From NCBI RefSeq assembly GCF_022344005.1, contig NZ_CP092190.1, forward strand, positions 2,123,001 through 2,187,000: a stretch of 64,000 nucleotides of DNA, given 5' to 3'. Both the position numbers and the translations under genes were made by a program. This document shows positions 51,994 to 61,977 of this stretch, one piece after another. The DNA is from Deinococcus sp. KNUC1210 (GTDB lineage: Bacteria; Deinococcota; Deinococci; Deinococcales; Deinococcaceae). The notes under the pieces are model-generated. The model had not been told where the DNA came from, did no database searches, and saw only the letters and a program-made list of their open reading frames with translations. Each line of letters starts with the position of its first letter. Position 1 is the stretch's first letter.

Positions 51994-52398
51994 TTACAGC
52001 AGGGCGCCGAGCGCCCGCCAGGCCAGCAGCGCACATTTTCGCCTCGCGTGCAGCCTACTGACTCCGGCCAGGGCCTGTAACTCTCCCAGCTCGCTGCCCG
52101 GCGGCGTTTCGCCGGAAATCATGGCGTGGAAGGCGGCGCTCAGGGCCTGCGCCTCGCTGCGGGTTTTGCCGTCCAGCGCGTCGGCCATCATCGAGGCGCT
52201 CGCCTGGCTGATGGCGCAGCCCTGGCCCTCGAAGCTGAGGTGCAGCGTTTCGCCGTCCAGTTTCACCCACACCGTCACCCGGTCGCCGCAGCCGGGATTG
52301 TCAAGTGGCAGCGAGGGCGCACCCTCCAGCGCGCCGAAGTGGTGCGGTCGCCTGGAATGCGCGGCGATCAGCTCGCGGGCCAGCGTTTCGGAAAGCAT
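51994..52398 (-). CDS. sufU: SufU-type Fe-S scaffold/sulfurtransferase
   Basis: The 134-residue protein accepts sulfur from a cysteine desulfurase. The three conserved Cys sit in LDNPGCGDRVTVWV, FEGQGCAISQASASMM and RRKCALLAW, as in SufU. The ATG is leaderless (TAGACT 52405-52410, 6-nt gap). It is not beside other suf genes here. Confidence 0.93.
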   Translation of the reverse strand: MLSETLARELIAAHSRRPHHFGALEGAPSLPLDNPGCGDRVTVWVKLDGETLHLSFEGQGCAISQASASMMADALDGKTRSEAQALSAAFHAMISGETPPGSELGELQALAGVSRLHARRKCALLAWRALGALL

Positions 52399-52680
52399 AC
52401 CGGGAGTCTAGAGCGTCTGAGGGGCGAGAGCCGAGATCGACGGATGCCACTCGCGGCGGCTGGAATCCGTCGGTCGCGCCGTGCCGGGGCGCGTCGTGCT
52501 GGACGCTACCCGAAGTACCCCGGAGTGGACGTATCGGGCGTGCTGCGCCGATACCGTGCGAAACGATTTAAGCTGGAAAGCAGCAACGTCCTTTCAGACC
52601 TCTGTTCAGCGCGGCCAGCCACAGGAAACGCCCACCTTCTGAACGACTCTCCCGACCCCGGCAGCAACCACGGAGCTTCT

Positions 52681-53643
52681 ATGAATACGAGTACGACTGC
52701 GGTGAATCCCAATCTCGATTACACCCCTGAAGTGCGCGACGCGCTGCACGCGGGCCGCGCGGTCGTGGCGCTGGAAAGCACCATCATCAGCCACGGCATG
52801 CCGTATCCGCAGAATGTCCAGACGGCCCGCGAGGTGGAAGAGGTGGTGCGCCAGCACGGTGCGGTGCCCGCGACCATCGCGGTGCTGGGCGGGCGGATCA
52901 AGGTGGGCCTGAACAGCGCTGAACTCGAACTGCTCGCCACAGACAAGGGCGTACAGAAGATCAGTACCCGCGACCTGCCCCATACCGTGGCGATGGGCCT
53001 GCATGGAGCGACCACCGTCGCCACCACCATGCGAATCGCCCACCTCGCGGGCATCCGGGTCTTTGCTACGGGCGGCACAGGCGGCGTACACCGGGGCGCG
53101 GCGAGCACTATGGACATCAGCGCCGACCTGACCGAACTGAGCCACAGCGAGGTGTGTGTGGTCAGCGCGGGCGTCAAGAGCATTCTCGATATCGGACTGA
53201 CGCTGGAATATCTGGAAACGCTGGGCGTGCCGGTCCTGACGCTTGGCAGCGCCGAGTTCCCCGCGTTTTACAGCCGACAGAGCGGGTTTGCCAGCCCCCT
53301 GAGCGTGAATACCCCCGAGGAAGTCGCGCGGGTGTTGCGGGCCAAATGGGGTCTGTGCCGACCGGAAGGCAGCGCGGGCCAGGAAGGCGGTGTGCTGCTT
53401 GCCAATCCGATTCCAGAAGGAGCCGAGATTGCGCGTGCCGAGATCGACCCACATATCCAGCAGGCTCTGAGCGATATGAACGCTCTGGGCATCGTGGGCA
53501 AGGACACCACGCCGTATCTGCTGGGGCGCATCGTGGAAATCACGGAGGGCCGCAGCCTGAGCGCCAACATCGCCCTGGTCAAGAACAATGCTGCGGTAGC
53601 GGCGCAGGTGGCCGAAGCCTACGCGGGCCAGGGGCTGAACTGA
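52681..53643 (+). CDS. psuG: pseudouridine-5-prime-phosphate glycosidase
   Basis: The enzyme splits pseudouridine 5-prime-phosphate into uracil and ribose 5-phosphate. The 320 residues include VVALESTIISHGMPYPQN, the catalytic-Lys-containing DLPHTVAMGLHGATTVATTM region, FATGGTGGVHRGA and ANPIPEGAEI. The ATG at 52681 has CGGAG 5-6 nt upstream, so unlike many neighbours it has a leader. The 282-nt region before it carries no other gene. No pseudouridine kinase gene is adjacent. Confidence 0.94.
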   Translation: MNTSTTAVNPNLDYTPEVRDALHAGRAVVALESTIISHGMPYPQNVQTAREVEEVVRQHGAVPATIAVLGGRIKVGLNSAELELLATDKGVQKISTRDLPHTVAMGLHGATTVATTMRIAHLAGIRVFATGGTGGVHRGAASTMDISADLTELSHSEVCVVSAGVKSILDIGLTLEYLETLGVPVLTLGSAEFPAFYSRQSGFASPLSVNTPEEVARVLRAKWGLCRPEGSAGQEGGVLLANPIPEGAEIARAEIDPHIQQALSDMNALGIVGKDTTPYLLGRIVEITEGRSLSANIALVKNNAAVAAQVAEAYAGQGLN

Positions 53644-53660
53644 GGGCCAGCGGCAGCAGA

Positions 53661-53692
53661 AACCCCGCCTGAACTGGGCGGGGCGTTGTTTT
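53661..53692 (+). terminator. psuG terminator
   Basis: CCCCGCC (53663-53669) pairs with GGCGGGG (53677-53683) and is followed by CGTTGTTTTG, 18 nt after the psuG stop. Confidence 0.8.
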
Positions 53693-53837
53693 GAGTCTGG
53701 GTTGTGTTGATCCAGGAGGAAGAAGAGCCAGGAACTCGGAACCCGACCCTTCACCTCTGGCGAAAGTGTATGTTTTTCCACATACGCCGGTCATCGGCTG
53801 TATAGCTGAGGAGGCGCATAGGCCGAATGGCGGAGGG

Positions 53838-54371
53838 CTACTCCAAAGGAAATAGCGTACAAGTACCGCCATCGTTTTCAGAAACGCTTTGAGCGAATGC
53901 CTTTATAGCCTCTTTATCTGTAGACTTTGGATTGTTTTTTAAGTATTCAGTCTTAAAAGACGCCGGGTCAATTTTCGTCTGAGAAGGGTCGAAGTGCGCT
54001 GCAATACCAGAGTACACGCCACTCTGACTCGCAGGTTCAAAGAAAAAGCAGGTGCGTATCTTCTTGGAACCGAAACTCAGAGGACTGATATCGGCTACCA
54101 GAAGTTGACCGTCTTCCGGAGTATATTCAATCTGGATAGGTGTTTTATCGGAAGCAAGAAGGTTTTTCCCGATCACGGTATTGCGATTGACCAGGACCTG
54201 CTCTATGGTGAACAGTGTTTTGGATGGAATCAGGCTCTCGGTTTTGCTGGTACTGGTAAGTACCCACGTCTGACCGACTTTGAAGGGACCAACAGAAGTA
54301 ATGGAAGAAGTGCCACTCGTCGCAGGCGCACAGGCTCCAAGCAGCGGAATTAAGAGTAAAAACCTTTTCAT
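53838..54371 (-). CDS. putative lipoprotein, paralogue A (177 aa)
   Basis: A type II signal peptide MKRFLLLIPLLGAC puts the lipidated Cys at residue 14. The mature part has FKVGQTWVLTSTSKTES, a beta-rich body and a C-terminal DGGTCTLFPLE that matches the ending of the adjacent lipoprotein (NAPCTLELLK). Codons are clearly more A/T-rich than in neighbours, suggesting faster divergence or recent arrival. AAGGA precedes the ATG. It is 38 nt downstream of its paralogue and shares its transcript. Confidence 0.72.
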   Translation of the reverse strand: MKRFLLLIPLLGACAPATSGTSSITSVGPFKVGQTWVLTSTSKTESLIPSKTLFTIEQVLVNRNTVIGKNLLASDKTPIQIEYTPEDGQLLVADISPLSFGSKKIRTCFFFEPASQSGVYSGIAAHFDPSQTKIDPASFKTEYLKNNPKSTDKEAIKAFAQSVSENDGGTCTLFPLE

Positions 54372-54409
54372 TTCAGTCCTTACGTAGAATTAAAAGTTTT
54401 TAAAATTCC

Positions 54410-54964
54410 TTACTTCAAAAGCTCCAGCGTGCAGGGCGCGTTATCGGAATCGTCGAGCGCCTGAGCGATGGATTTGGTGTAGAGCGTGGAAAACCCGATG
54501 GTGGTATCGTCCGAGTTCTTATCGAAGGCCTTCTTCAGCGCGTCCTTGAAAGCCGTATCGGAAGCGTCGGACGATTTGAACAGTTTGGTGACGGGAATAT
54601 GGGCGGCATAACCGGAGTTGACGCTTGCGCCATCTTTCATGGCAATCATGCAGATTCTGGCGCGGCTACCGTCTGCATCGACGTTCGAGTAATCGTAGAT
54701 GAGCGAAGTCTTGGGTGTTTCGTCGTTGTAGTGAATGGACACGTCAGACTTGGAAGACGTGACCCCATGAACGCTCCAGTCACCGTCGTCGCTGGCGACA
54801 TCGGTGATGGTAAAGGTGGTGCTGGGGGCCATCTGGCTGTCCAGCGCCGACTTGCTGCTGAGGCGCCAGCTCTGGCCCGTTTTGAAGGGTGTGGGGTTGT
54901 TGGTGCCGGTGAACGTGGGCGCACAGGCACTCAGCAGCGGAATCAGAACTAAAAATTTCTTCAC
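54410..54964 (-). CDS. putative lipoprotein, paralogue B (184 aa)
   Basis: The GTG at 54964 is leaderless: TATGAT (54971-54976) ends 6 nt upstream. The signal peptide VKKFLVLIPLLSAC has the lipidated Cys at residue 14. The mature start APTFTGTNNPTPFKTGQSWRLSSKSALDS is the same as paralogue A in pattern, as are the STTFTITDV stretch and the Cys-containing C-terminus. No known family is recognised. It is the first gene of a two-gene unit. Confidence 0.72.
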   Translation of the reverse strand: MKKFLVLIPLLSACAPTFTGTNNPTPFKTGQSWRLSSKSALDSQMAPSTTFTITDVASDDGDWSVHGVTSSKSDVSIHYNDETPKTSLIYDYSNVDADGSRARICMIAMKDGASVNSGYAAHIPVTKLFKSSDASDTAFKDALKKAFDKNSDDTTIGFSTLYTKSIAQALDDSDNAPCTLELLK

Positions 54965-55010
54965 CAAAGAATCATATCAACTCATCAGCGGTGCCAATTC
55001 CTCAGTTGCC

Positions 55011-56006
55011 CTATACCCCCACTGCCGCTTCCTGCTCCTTCAGTTGCCGGTCAATCTCGGCGATAGCGTGCTCGGCATGGAAGCGCCCGTTCTCGATGAA
55101 GACCTGATTCGTTTTGCCTGCAAAGCCCGCGCTGCCCACCACGAACAGCCCCGGTACGCTACTTTCGTACTGTTCGGTCAACACCAGACATTCGTCGGGC
55201 TGGGTTGCCAGATTCAGGCCGTCCAGAAAGCTCAGGTCCGGGCGATAACCGGTCAGGGCAAAGGTGTAGTCGGTGGGCAAGCGGAAGGTGCTGCCGTCTG
55301 TGCGCTGCACCAGTACGTGGTCGGCAAGGATCTCCTGCACCTGCGACTCGAAATACGCCGTGATGCTGCCTTCCTTGATGCGGTTTTCCAGATCGGGCCG
55401 CACCCAGTATTTGATGGTTTTTTTCAGCTCTGGCGCACGGACCACCATGCTCACCTTGGCTCCGCCGCGCCACAGGTCGAGGGCGGCGTCGGCGGCACTG
55501 TTGCCCGCGCCGATCACCGTCACGTTCAGGCCCCAGAATGGGTGTGCCTCGGTGTAGTAGTGCGAGACGTTCTCGCCGTCTTCACCGGGAATCCCGATGT
55601 GCAGCGGATTGTCGTAATACCCGGTCGCCACCACCACCCGCCGCGCTTCCACCACCGCGCCGCTGCCGTCCTTGGCTTCCACTTCCAGCGTGAAGCCCGC
55701 CGGAGCCGCGTGAACGCGCGTCACCTCGGTGTACTGCCGGATGTTCAGAGCTTCGCGCTGCGCCACCAGCCGGTAATACATCAGCGCGTCCTTGCGGTCG
55801 GGCTTGTCGTGGCCCGTCACCATCGGATGATTGCCGATTTCCAGTTCGGGCGCGGTGGTGAAAAACGACATGTAGGTGGGGTAGTCAAAGATTGCATTGA
55901 CCACGCAGCCCTTTTCGAGCACCACATAGCTCAGGCCTGCCCGCTTGGCCCCGATCGCCGCCGCCAGACCCACCGGGCCGCCTCCAACAATTGCCACATC
56001 TACCAT
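55011..56006 (-). CDS. ypdA: YpdA-type FAD/NAD(P)-dependent (bacillithiol) disulfide reductase
   Basis: The 331-residue thioredoxin-reductase-like flavoprotein has [19 protein letters not shown] (FAD), [25 protein letters not shown] (NADPH) and a final [26 protein letters not shown]. The CxxC redox pair of thioredoxin reductase is absent, as in YpdA, which recycles bacillithiol disulfide. Deinococcus uses bacillithiol, which fits. The ATG has an AACAAT hexamer 6 nt upstream, a weaker leaderless signal. Confidence 0.88.
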   Translation of the reverse strand: MVDVAIVGGGPVGLAAAIGAKRAGLSYVVLEKGCVVNAIFDYPTYMSFFTTAPELEIGNHPMVTGHDKPDRKDALMYYRLVAQREALNIRQYTEVTRVHAAPAGFTLEVEAKDGSGAVVEARRVVVATGYYDNPLHIGIPGEDGENVSHYYTEAHPFWGLNVTVIGAGNSAADAALDLWRGGAKVSMVVRAPELKKTIKYWVRPDLENRIKEGSITAYFESQVQEILADHVLVQRTDGSTFRLPTDYTFALTGYRPDLSFLDGLNLATQPDECLVLTEQYESSVPGLFVVGSAGFAGKTNQVFIENGRFHAEHAIAEIDRQLKEQEAAVGV

Positions 56007-56087
56007 GCCGCCATTGTTTCAGAGTGGCCGTGGGCAGACCGTGAGGCAGGGTCAAAAGTGCTCTGCTGGCTACGCGTCAGAAAGAGA

Positions 56088-56143
56088 GACCTGCCCGACA
56101 GCCAGGGAAACGCGGTTCCCGGCGCTAGCCCTTCTGGCAGGTC
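56088..56143 (-). other. inverted repeats around the end of the 56125 gene
   Basis: GACCTGCC (56088-56095) pairs with GGCAGGTC (56136-56143), and GGGAA/TTCCC forms an inner hairpin at 56104-56120. It could be a terminator for the gene ending at 56125, but there is no U-run. Confidence 0.35.
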
Positions 56144-56700
56144 GTTGCCCAGGCTGCGCTTCCCGGTGTGCCGCTGCGGCTGAGCAGCACATCGATCTCG
56201 CTGGACCCGCTCGCCGTGGTCGGGCTGGCCCCCGCTGCGGCAATCAGCAGTTGTACCCGCAGGGCCCCGAAGCTGCGTTCCAGATTGACGGGCTGCCCCG
56301 TCTTGACCGCGTCGGTCAGCCAGGTCTGGAGCGCTGGCAGCCGCTCGGTCCCGATGTTGAAGCAGCCGGTGGCCGCCCGCCCGACCATGCGGCCCAGCAG
56401 CTTTCCGATGGTCGGGCCGCTCCTGGCGAGCGCGTCCGTGCCGCCCAGAAAGGTGAAACGGACGCTGCTGGCCGCGTTCTGTGATCCGCCCAGCACCACG
56501 CTCCACTGGCCGCCAAACTGCCCCGGCAGCAGCTCGTAGCCGCGCTCGCCCTTCAGCACCCGGTCCTGGGCCATCGGGCGCACCTGTCCAAACACCCCGT
56601 CCGACAGGACGCCCTTCAAAAGGTCGGCGCTGGCGGCGTCGCTCAGGCCCGCTGCCAGCAGAAAGGCGGTCAGCGATGACGTCAGGGCGGCGCTCTTCAT
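56125..56700 (-). CDS. secreted protein of unknown function (191 aa)
   Basis: The ATG is leaderless (TACCCT 56707-56712, 6-nt gap). A signal peptide (MKSAALTSSLTAFLLAAGLSDAASA) leads to a mature protein rich in Gly/Ala/Leu with only two Cys (ATGCFN and TTCQKG), which may form a disulfide. No motif is recognised. Confidence 0.7.
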   Translation of the reverse strand: MKSAALTSSLTAFLLAAGLSDAASADLLKGVLSDGVFGQVRPMAQDRVLKGERGYELLPGQFGGQWSVVLGGSQNAASSVRFTFLGGTDALARSGPTIGKLLGRMVGRAATGCFNIGTERLPALQTWLTDAVKTGQPVNLERSFGALRVQLLIAAAGASPTTASGSSEIDVLLSRSGTPGSAAWATTCQKG

Positions 56701-56767
56701 AAACGCAGGGTAGCGCAGGCGGCGCGGCGGGGAGGAGCAGATGCTGTGGCGGCGCGGTGCAGCAGGT

Positions 56768-56810
56768 CAAAATGAACGTCCAGCCGGGATCTTTCCGGCC
56801 AGACGTTCAT
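56768..56810 (-). terminator. terminator of the MFS gene
   Basis: ATGAACGT (56772-56779) pairs with ACGTTCAT (56803-56810), and an inner CCGG/CCGG stem tightens the loop. A short U-run follows on the minus strand (AAAA at 56769-56772). Confidence 0.65.
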
Positions 56811-56826
56811 GACGTGTGATTCGGGG

Positions 56827-58068
56827 TTATGCCTGAGGCTGGGTCTTGGCGGCAGGAGCTGGACCCTGGATGCCCAGCAGTCCCAGGGCGGCCAGAATCA
56901 GGCCCGCACCGATGCCGAAGGTGGGGGTGGCCGAGAAGCGTGCGTACAGCTGCCCGCCGCCCAGCGGGCCCACCACCTGCGCCAGCGAACTGAACGCGCC
57001 CGCACCGCCCTGCACTCTGCCCTGCGCTTCGGGCGGCGCGGCATTGGACAGAATGGCGCTCAGCGACGCATTGAAGATGCCTTCTCCGGTGGCGAACAGC
57101 ACCACGCTGAAATACAGCAGGACGCTGACCGGGAAGATGGGCAACAGCGCCATACACGCCATTCCGATGACGCCGAAGCTCAGACCCAGCAGCGCCACGC
57201 CGCGTTCGCCCAGTCGCCGGAGCAGGAAGGGCAGCAGCACGCCCTGAGCGATGATGTCGCACACACCAACCGCGATAAAGGTGCTGCTGACCTGTGCCGG
57301 TCCCCAGTGCAGCGTGTCGCGGGCCAGCAGAGACAGCGCGATCTGCATCAGCGAGAACGGCAGGATAAAGAGCATGCTGACCACGATCAGGCGGCGAACC
57401 ACCGGGTAGGCCAGTGCGCCCGAAAGCTGGGTCAAGGGGTTGAGGTGCGAGGCGTCGAAGTGCTTCTGGCGGCGTTCGGGAGGCAGGCTTTCCGGCAGAA
57501 TCAGCAGGCCCCACAGCAGGTTCAGGGTGCAGACGGCAGCCGCCGCAAACATCGGCACGCTCAGGCCGTAGCGCGACAGCCAGCCGCCGATGGCCGGGCC
57601 GATGATGAATCCGGCACCGATCACTGCGCCGATCTGTCCGAAGACCTTGCCGCGCTCTTCTTCGGGGGTGGTGTCGGCCACGTAGCCGAACATGGCGCTC
57701 ATGCCGCCCGCGCACAGACCGTCGATGATGCGGCCCAGAAAGAGCATGAACAGGCTGCCGCCGATGCCGAAGATGACGTATCCGATGGCTGACCCTGCCA
57801 GCGTGAGCATCAGGACCGGGCGGCGACCATACGCGTCGCTGAGTGCGCCCAGCACGGGCGACCCGAAGAACGAACACAGCGCGTAGGTCGCACCAAGAAA
57901 GCCGATCATGGCGGCCTGTTGCCCGGTGTGCGGCACATAGTGCGCCACGATAAAGGGCAACACCGGAAACACCAGCGCGAAGCCCATCGAGAAGAGGAAG
58001 GCCGCCACCATCAAAAAGAGCAGGGGGGGCCGTTTGGGGGCGGAACTGGAGGGGGAAGGCTCTGTCAT
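56827..58068 (-). CDS. MFS drug-efflux-type transporter (TCR/Tet-like)
   Basis: The 413-residue protein has twelve membrane helices. Motif A is [15 protein letters not shown]. The antiporter motif C lies in [28 protein letters not shown], typical of the TetA(P)/TCR1 subgroup of proton-coupled exporters. The ATG is leaderless (TAGGCT 58075-58080, 6-nt gap). It lies directly downstream of the AraC-type gene, which could control it, although a terminator lies between them. The substrate is unknown. Confidence 0.88.
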   Translation of the reverse strand: MTEPSPSSSAPKRPPLLFLMVAAFLFSMGFALVFPVLPFIVAHYVPHTGQQAAMIGFLGATYALCSFFGSPVLGALSDAYGRRPVLMLTLAGSAIGYVIFGIGGSLFMLFLGRIIDGLCAGGMSAMFGYVADTTPEEERGKVFGQIGAVIGAGFIIGPAIGGWLSRYGLSVPMFAAAAVCTLNLLWGLLILPESLPPERRQKHFDASHLNPLTQLSGALAYPVVRRLIVVSMLFILPFSLMQIALSLLARDTLHWGPAQVSSTFIAVGVCDIIAQGVLLPFLLRRLGERGVALLGLSFGVIGMACMALLPIFPVSVLLYFSVVLFATGEGIFNASLSAILSNAAPPEAQGRVQGGAGAFSSLAQVVGPLGGGQLYARFSATPTFGIGAGLILAALGLLGIQGPAPAAKTQPQA

Positions 58069-58105
58069 GGGAGCAGCCTAGCGGGACAGGCCTGCCGGGT
58101 TCTTG

Positions 58106-58149
58106 TAAAAACGCGACAGCACCCGGCTGCCCCAGAACCGGGCGCTGTC
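58106..58149 (-). terminator. terminator of the AraC-type gene
   Basis: GACAGC-A-CCCGG (58115-58126) pairs with CCGGG-C-GCTGTC (58138-58149) with one mismatch. TTTTT follows on the minus strand (A-run near 58107-58111). The stem overlaps the stop codon. Confidence 0.8.
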
Positions 58150-58996
58150 AGGTGTCTGCCGGACTGGAGGCCGCCGTCAGGAGCCGGTCAGCGTTGACGG
58201 CGTCGGTCAGGGTTCTGACGCGCAGCAGGGTGGACTGGGCAAACTTCCGGGGCGTCATGTCGGCGAGTGTGCGGAATTCGCGGGTCAGGTGCGCCTGATC
58301 TGCAAAGCCGAGGTCGTAGGCCAGCGGTGCCAGCGGCAGATACGGATCGAGCCACAGGCGGTTGTGGATTTCCTCGAAGCGGATCAGCCGGGCCAGGGTC
58401 TTGGCGTTCACGCCGACTTCCTGCACGAACAGCCGTTCCAGGTGCCGCTGGCTCAGGTTCAATTCGGTCGCCAGCGTGCCGATACGTGCGCTGCCCAGCG
58501 AGCGGTACAGCTGAATAGCCGCCTGTGCGCCGCTCTGAAGTGCCTGTCCCTGTTGACTCAGCAGACTCAGCAGCCACTCTTCCACCATCTGCCGCGCCTC
58601 GTCCCAGGCATTCAGCGCGATCAGGGCGCACACCGCCCGGCACAGCCACGGGTGGTCGCGGCTGAGATCCAGCGTGTACTGTCCGAATTCCCAGCCGAAC
58701 AGTTGCCGCGCTCCCCAGGGGTACAGTTCCACACCCAGCGCCCGCGTCAGGCCCACCGATACCACGCGCTGCGGCGTAAGGGTCAGCCCGAACAGCACGG
58801 CCTGGGGCATCGGCTCCAGTTCTCCGAGCGGTGTCGACGCCTGCCATGACTGTCCGGCATAGAAGGTCAGACGCACCGAGCGTTCCGGCAGAAAGCGGTG
58901 TTCCTGCTGCGAAACGTCGTGGTACTCGCTTACCTGCCAGTAAGACCGCACCAGCGGTTGCAGTCTCGCGTCGGGCAGAAATTCCTGAAAGGACAC
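58148..58996 (-). CDS. AraC-family transcriptional regulator
   Basis: The 282-residue regulator has an N-terminal sensing part of the DUF6597 type ([30 protein letters not shown]). The C-terminal double helix-turn-helix has [36 protein letters not shown] and [31 protein letters not shown]. The start is a GTG at 58996; a CACAGT hexamer 5 nt upstream is only a weak leaderless signal. It is divergent from fumC and precedes the MFS gene; either could be its target. Confidence 0.88.
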   Translation of the reverse strand: MSFQEFLPDARLQPLVRSYWQVSEYHDVSQQEHRFLPERSVRLTFYAGQSWQASTPLGELEPMPQAVLFGLTLTPQRVVSVGLTRALGVELYPWGARQLFGWEFGQYTLDLSRDHPWLCRAVCALIALNAWDEARQMVEEWLLSLLSQQGQALQSGAQAAIQLYRSLGSARIGTLATELNLSQRHLERLFVQEVGVNAKTLARLIRFEEIHNRLWLDPYLPLAPLAYDLGFADQAHLTREFRTLADMTPRKFAQSTLLRVRTLTDAVNADRLLTAASSPADT

Positions 58997-59199
58997 CTTC
59001 TACTGTGCCACGTTCACGGGGCGGCGGCATCCGCCACCCTTACAGGACGAGGTGTCGTATTTCTTCAAGACAGGGAGGGCAGGATGTGGCGTGTCCTGTG
59101 CCGAACCAGCCAGGCCCCCCATCCCGGAGTGGGGGCCGCGCCTGATTTGCAGGCTACACGCGGCACGCCACGGGCGCTTCGCCGCCTTAAACTTGAGGC

Positions 59200-60606
<1,407 letters not shown>

Positions 60607-60640
60607 AGAACTGAGAAGAGCCGCTCGGATATGGCAGGGG

Positions 60641-60672
60641 AGAGGGCAGGGAACTTCAGAGTCCTGCCCTCT
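60641..60672 (+). terminator. fumC terminator
   Basis: AGAGGGCAGG (60641-60650) pairs perfectly with CCTGCCCTCT (60663-60672), 35 nt after the fumC stop. Confidence 0.65.
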
Positions 60673-60695
60673 GCTGCTGCCATGCGTTCCGGGGC

Positions 60696-60746
60696 TGTCC
60701 CACTCTCTGGGACAAGGCTGGCCTCAGGCGTTCGGGACAAGGCCGG
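60696..60746 (+). promoter_or_regulatory. putative operator or leader element upstream of the lectin gene
   Basis: A perfect hairpin TGTCCCA-CTCTC-TGGGACA (60696-60714) overlaps the first of two direct repeats, GGGACAAGGCTGG (60709-60721) and GGGACAAGGCCGG (60734-60746), 25 nt apart. The element lies 100 nt before the lectin start codon. A regulator-binding role is inferred. Confidence 0.4.
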
Positions 60747-60846
60747 ATGCACACTACCTTCACAGGCAGGAGCGGTGATGCGACCAACGCACGTCCGGAG
60801 CCTGACGGATGTAGGTGTTTCTTCCTTGACCCCAACGGAGGTTTTT

Positions 60847-61767
60847 ATGCTTCGCACAGCCATGTTCTCAAGATTGACCGTCTCGACCCTGCTGGCTCTG
60901 AGCGCTCTTGCCCCTGTGGCACAGGCCCAGAGCGCTCCTCGCCCCGCCATCATCTACGGCATTCTGCCGGGCGGCGACCTCAACTGGTACAGGCACAATG
61001 CCAATCTGACGGGCGGCGGTCTTCAGGACGCTGGTTCCTGGAATGCGTCGAGCGGCAAGACCGTCGGTATCGGCTGGAACGGGATGAAAGAGGTGTTTCC
61101 GGGCGACAACGGCGTGATCTACGCCATCACGCCGAACGGCGACCTGAAGTGGTACAAGCACACTGCCAATCTGACGGGCGGCGGTCTTCAGGACGCTGGT
61201 TCCTGGAATGCGTCGAGCGGCAAGACGGTCGGCATCGGCTGGAATGAGTTCGTGAAGGTGTTTTCGGGCGGAAACGGCGTCATCTACGGCATTTTGCCGA
61301 ACGGCGACCTGAAGTGGTATCGCCACACGGCCTACCTGACGGGCGGCGGCCTTCAGGATGCAGGCTCGTGGAACCCCACGAGTGGCAAAACCGTCGGCAT
61401 CGGCTGGAACGGCTTCAAGGACGTGTTCTCGGGTGGAAACGGCATCATCTACGGCATCCTGCCGAACGGCGACCTGAAATGGTATCGCCACGCGGCCTAC
61501 CTGACGGGCGGCGGCCTCCAGGATGCAGGCTCGTGGAACCCCACGAGTGGCAAAACCGTCGGCGTCGGCTGGAACGGCTTCAATCAGGTCTTCTCGACTG
61601 GAAAGGGCATCATGTACGGCATTTTGCCGAACGGCGATCTGAAGTGGTATCGCCACACGGCCTACCTGACGGGTGGCGGCCTTCAGGATGCAGGTTCGTG
61701 GAACCCCACGAGCGGCAAGACCGTCGGTGTCGGCTGGAACAGCTTCCTGACAGTCTTCGGCTTCTGA
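60847..61767 (+). CDS. secreted tachylectin-2-like beta-propeller lectin (306 aa)
   Basis: The ATG at 60847 has GGAGG 6 nt upstream. A signal peptide ends at APVAQAQ. The rest is five consecutive 55-residue repeats, each with G-x-L-x-W-Y-[RK]-H, YLTGGGLQDAGSW and SGKTVG[IV]GWN. This is the tachylectin-2 pattern, in which five WD-like blades form a closed propeller that binds N-acetylglucosamine-type sugars. The five repeats (275 residues) account for everything after the signal peptide. No anchor is seen, so it is secreted or bound to surface glycan. Confidence 0.9.
   Translation: MLRTAMFSRLTVSTLLALSALAPVAQAQSAPRPAIIYGILPGGDLNWYRHNANLTGGGLQDAGSWNASSGKTVGIGWNGMKEVFPGDNGVIYAITPNGDLKWYKHTANLTGGGLQDAGSWNASSGKTVGIGWNEFVKVFSGGNGVIYGILPNGDLKWYRHTAYLTGGGLQDAGSWNPTSGKTVGIGWNGFKDVFSGGNGIIYGILPNGDLKWYRHAAYLTGGGLQDAGSWNPTSGKTVGVGWNGFNQVFSTGKGIMYGILPNGDLKWYRHTAYLTGGGLQDAGSWNPTSGKTVGVGWNSFLTVFGF
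60940..61764 (+). repeat. five tandem 165-nt repeats in the lectin gene
   Basis: Five in-frame units of 165 nt each encode one propeller blade. Units 3 to 5 are nearly identical at the DNA level, with mostly synonymous or conservative changes. This indicates recent duplication or gene conversion within the gene. Confidence 0.9.
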
Positions 61768-61768
61768 A

Positions 61769-61806
61769 TGTCGCGGCACGTTCGCCCACCTGAACGTGCT
61801 GCGACA
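61769..61806 (+). terminator. hairpin after the lectin gene
   Basis: A 15-bp stem (61769-61783 with 61792-61806, one G-U pair) surrounds an 8-nt loop, starting 2 nt after the lectin stop. There is no U-run. Confidence 0.6.
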
Positions 61807-61818
61807 GACCGAATACAG

Positions 61819-61847
61819 TTGACGTGCGGTGCATACCGGGCTATACT
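61819..61847 (+). promoter_or_regulatory. near-consensus housekeeping-sigma promoter
   Basis: TTGACG (61819-61824) and TATACT (61842-61847) are separated by exactly 17 nt, the best -35/-10 pair seen in the window. Transcription would start near 61854, only 3 nt before a terminator-like hairpin and 124 nt before the next gene. Confidence 0.75.
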
Positions 61848-61856
61848 TTTTCTATC

Positions 61857-61881
61857 AGCGTCCCAAGTGGGCGCTTTTTTT
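61857..61881 (+). terminator. terminator or attenuator directly downstream of the promoter
   Basis: AGCGTCC (61857-61863) pairs with GGGCGCT (61869-61875) with one G-U pair and is followed by TTTTTTT (61875-61881). It has the form of an intrinsic terminator within the first 30 nt of the transcript. Confidence 0.65.
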
Positions 61882-61977
61882 ATGCTCCCATTTCCTGCTT
61901 GCCCCTCCCAGATTCTGGGAACATGTCTGTGTGAAGATTTCGGGCGACCTGTCAGGGTCCTCTCATTAACCTGAGTC

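Noticed and set aside
53768..53785. GTATGT-TTTTCC-ACATAC palindrome as an RDRM site
   Set aside because: The spacer is 6 rather than 5 nt and the site lies downstream of two convergent genes, not near a promoter.
60940..61764. Regular repeats considered as a CRISPR-like array
   Set aside because: The units are contiguous, in frame and encode beta-propeller blades; there are no spacers.
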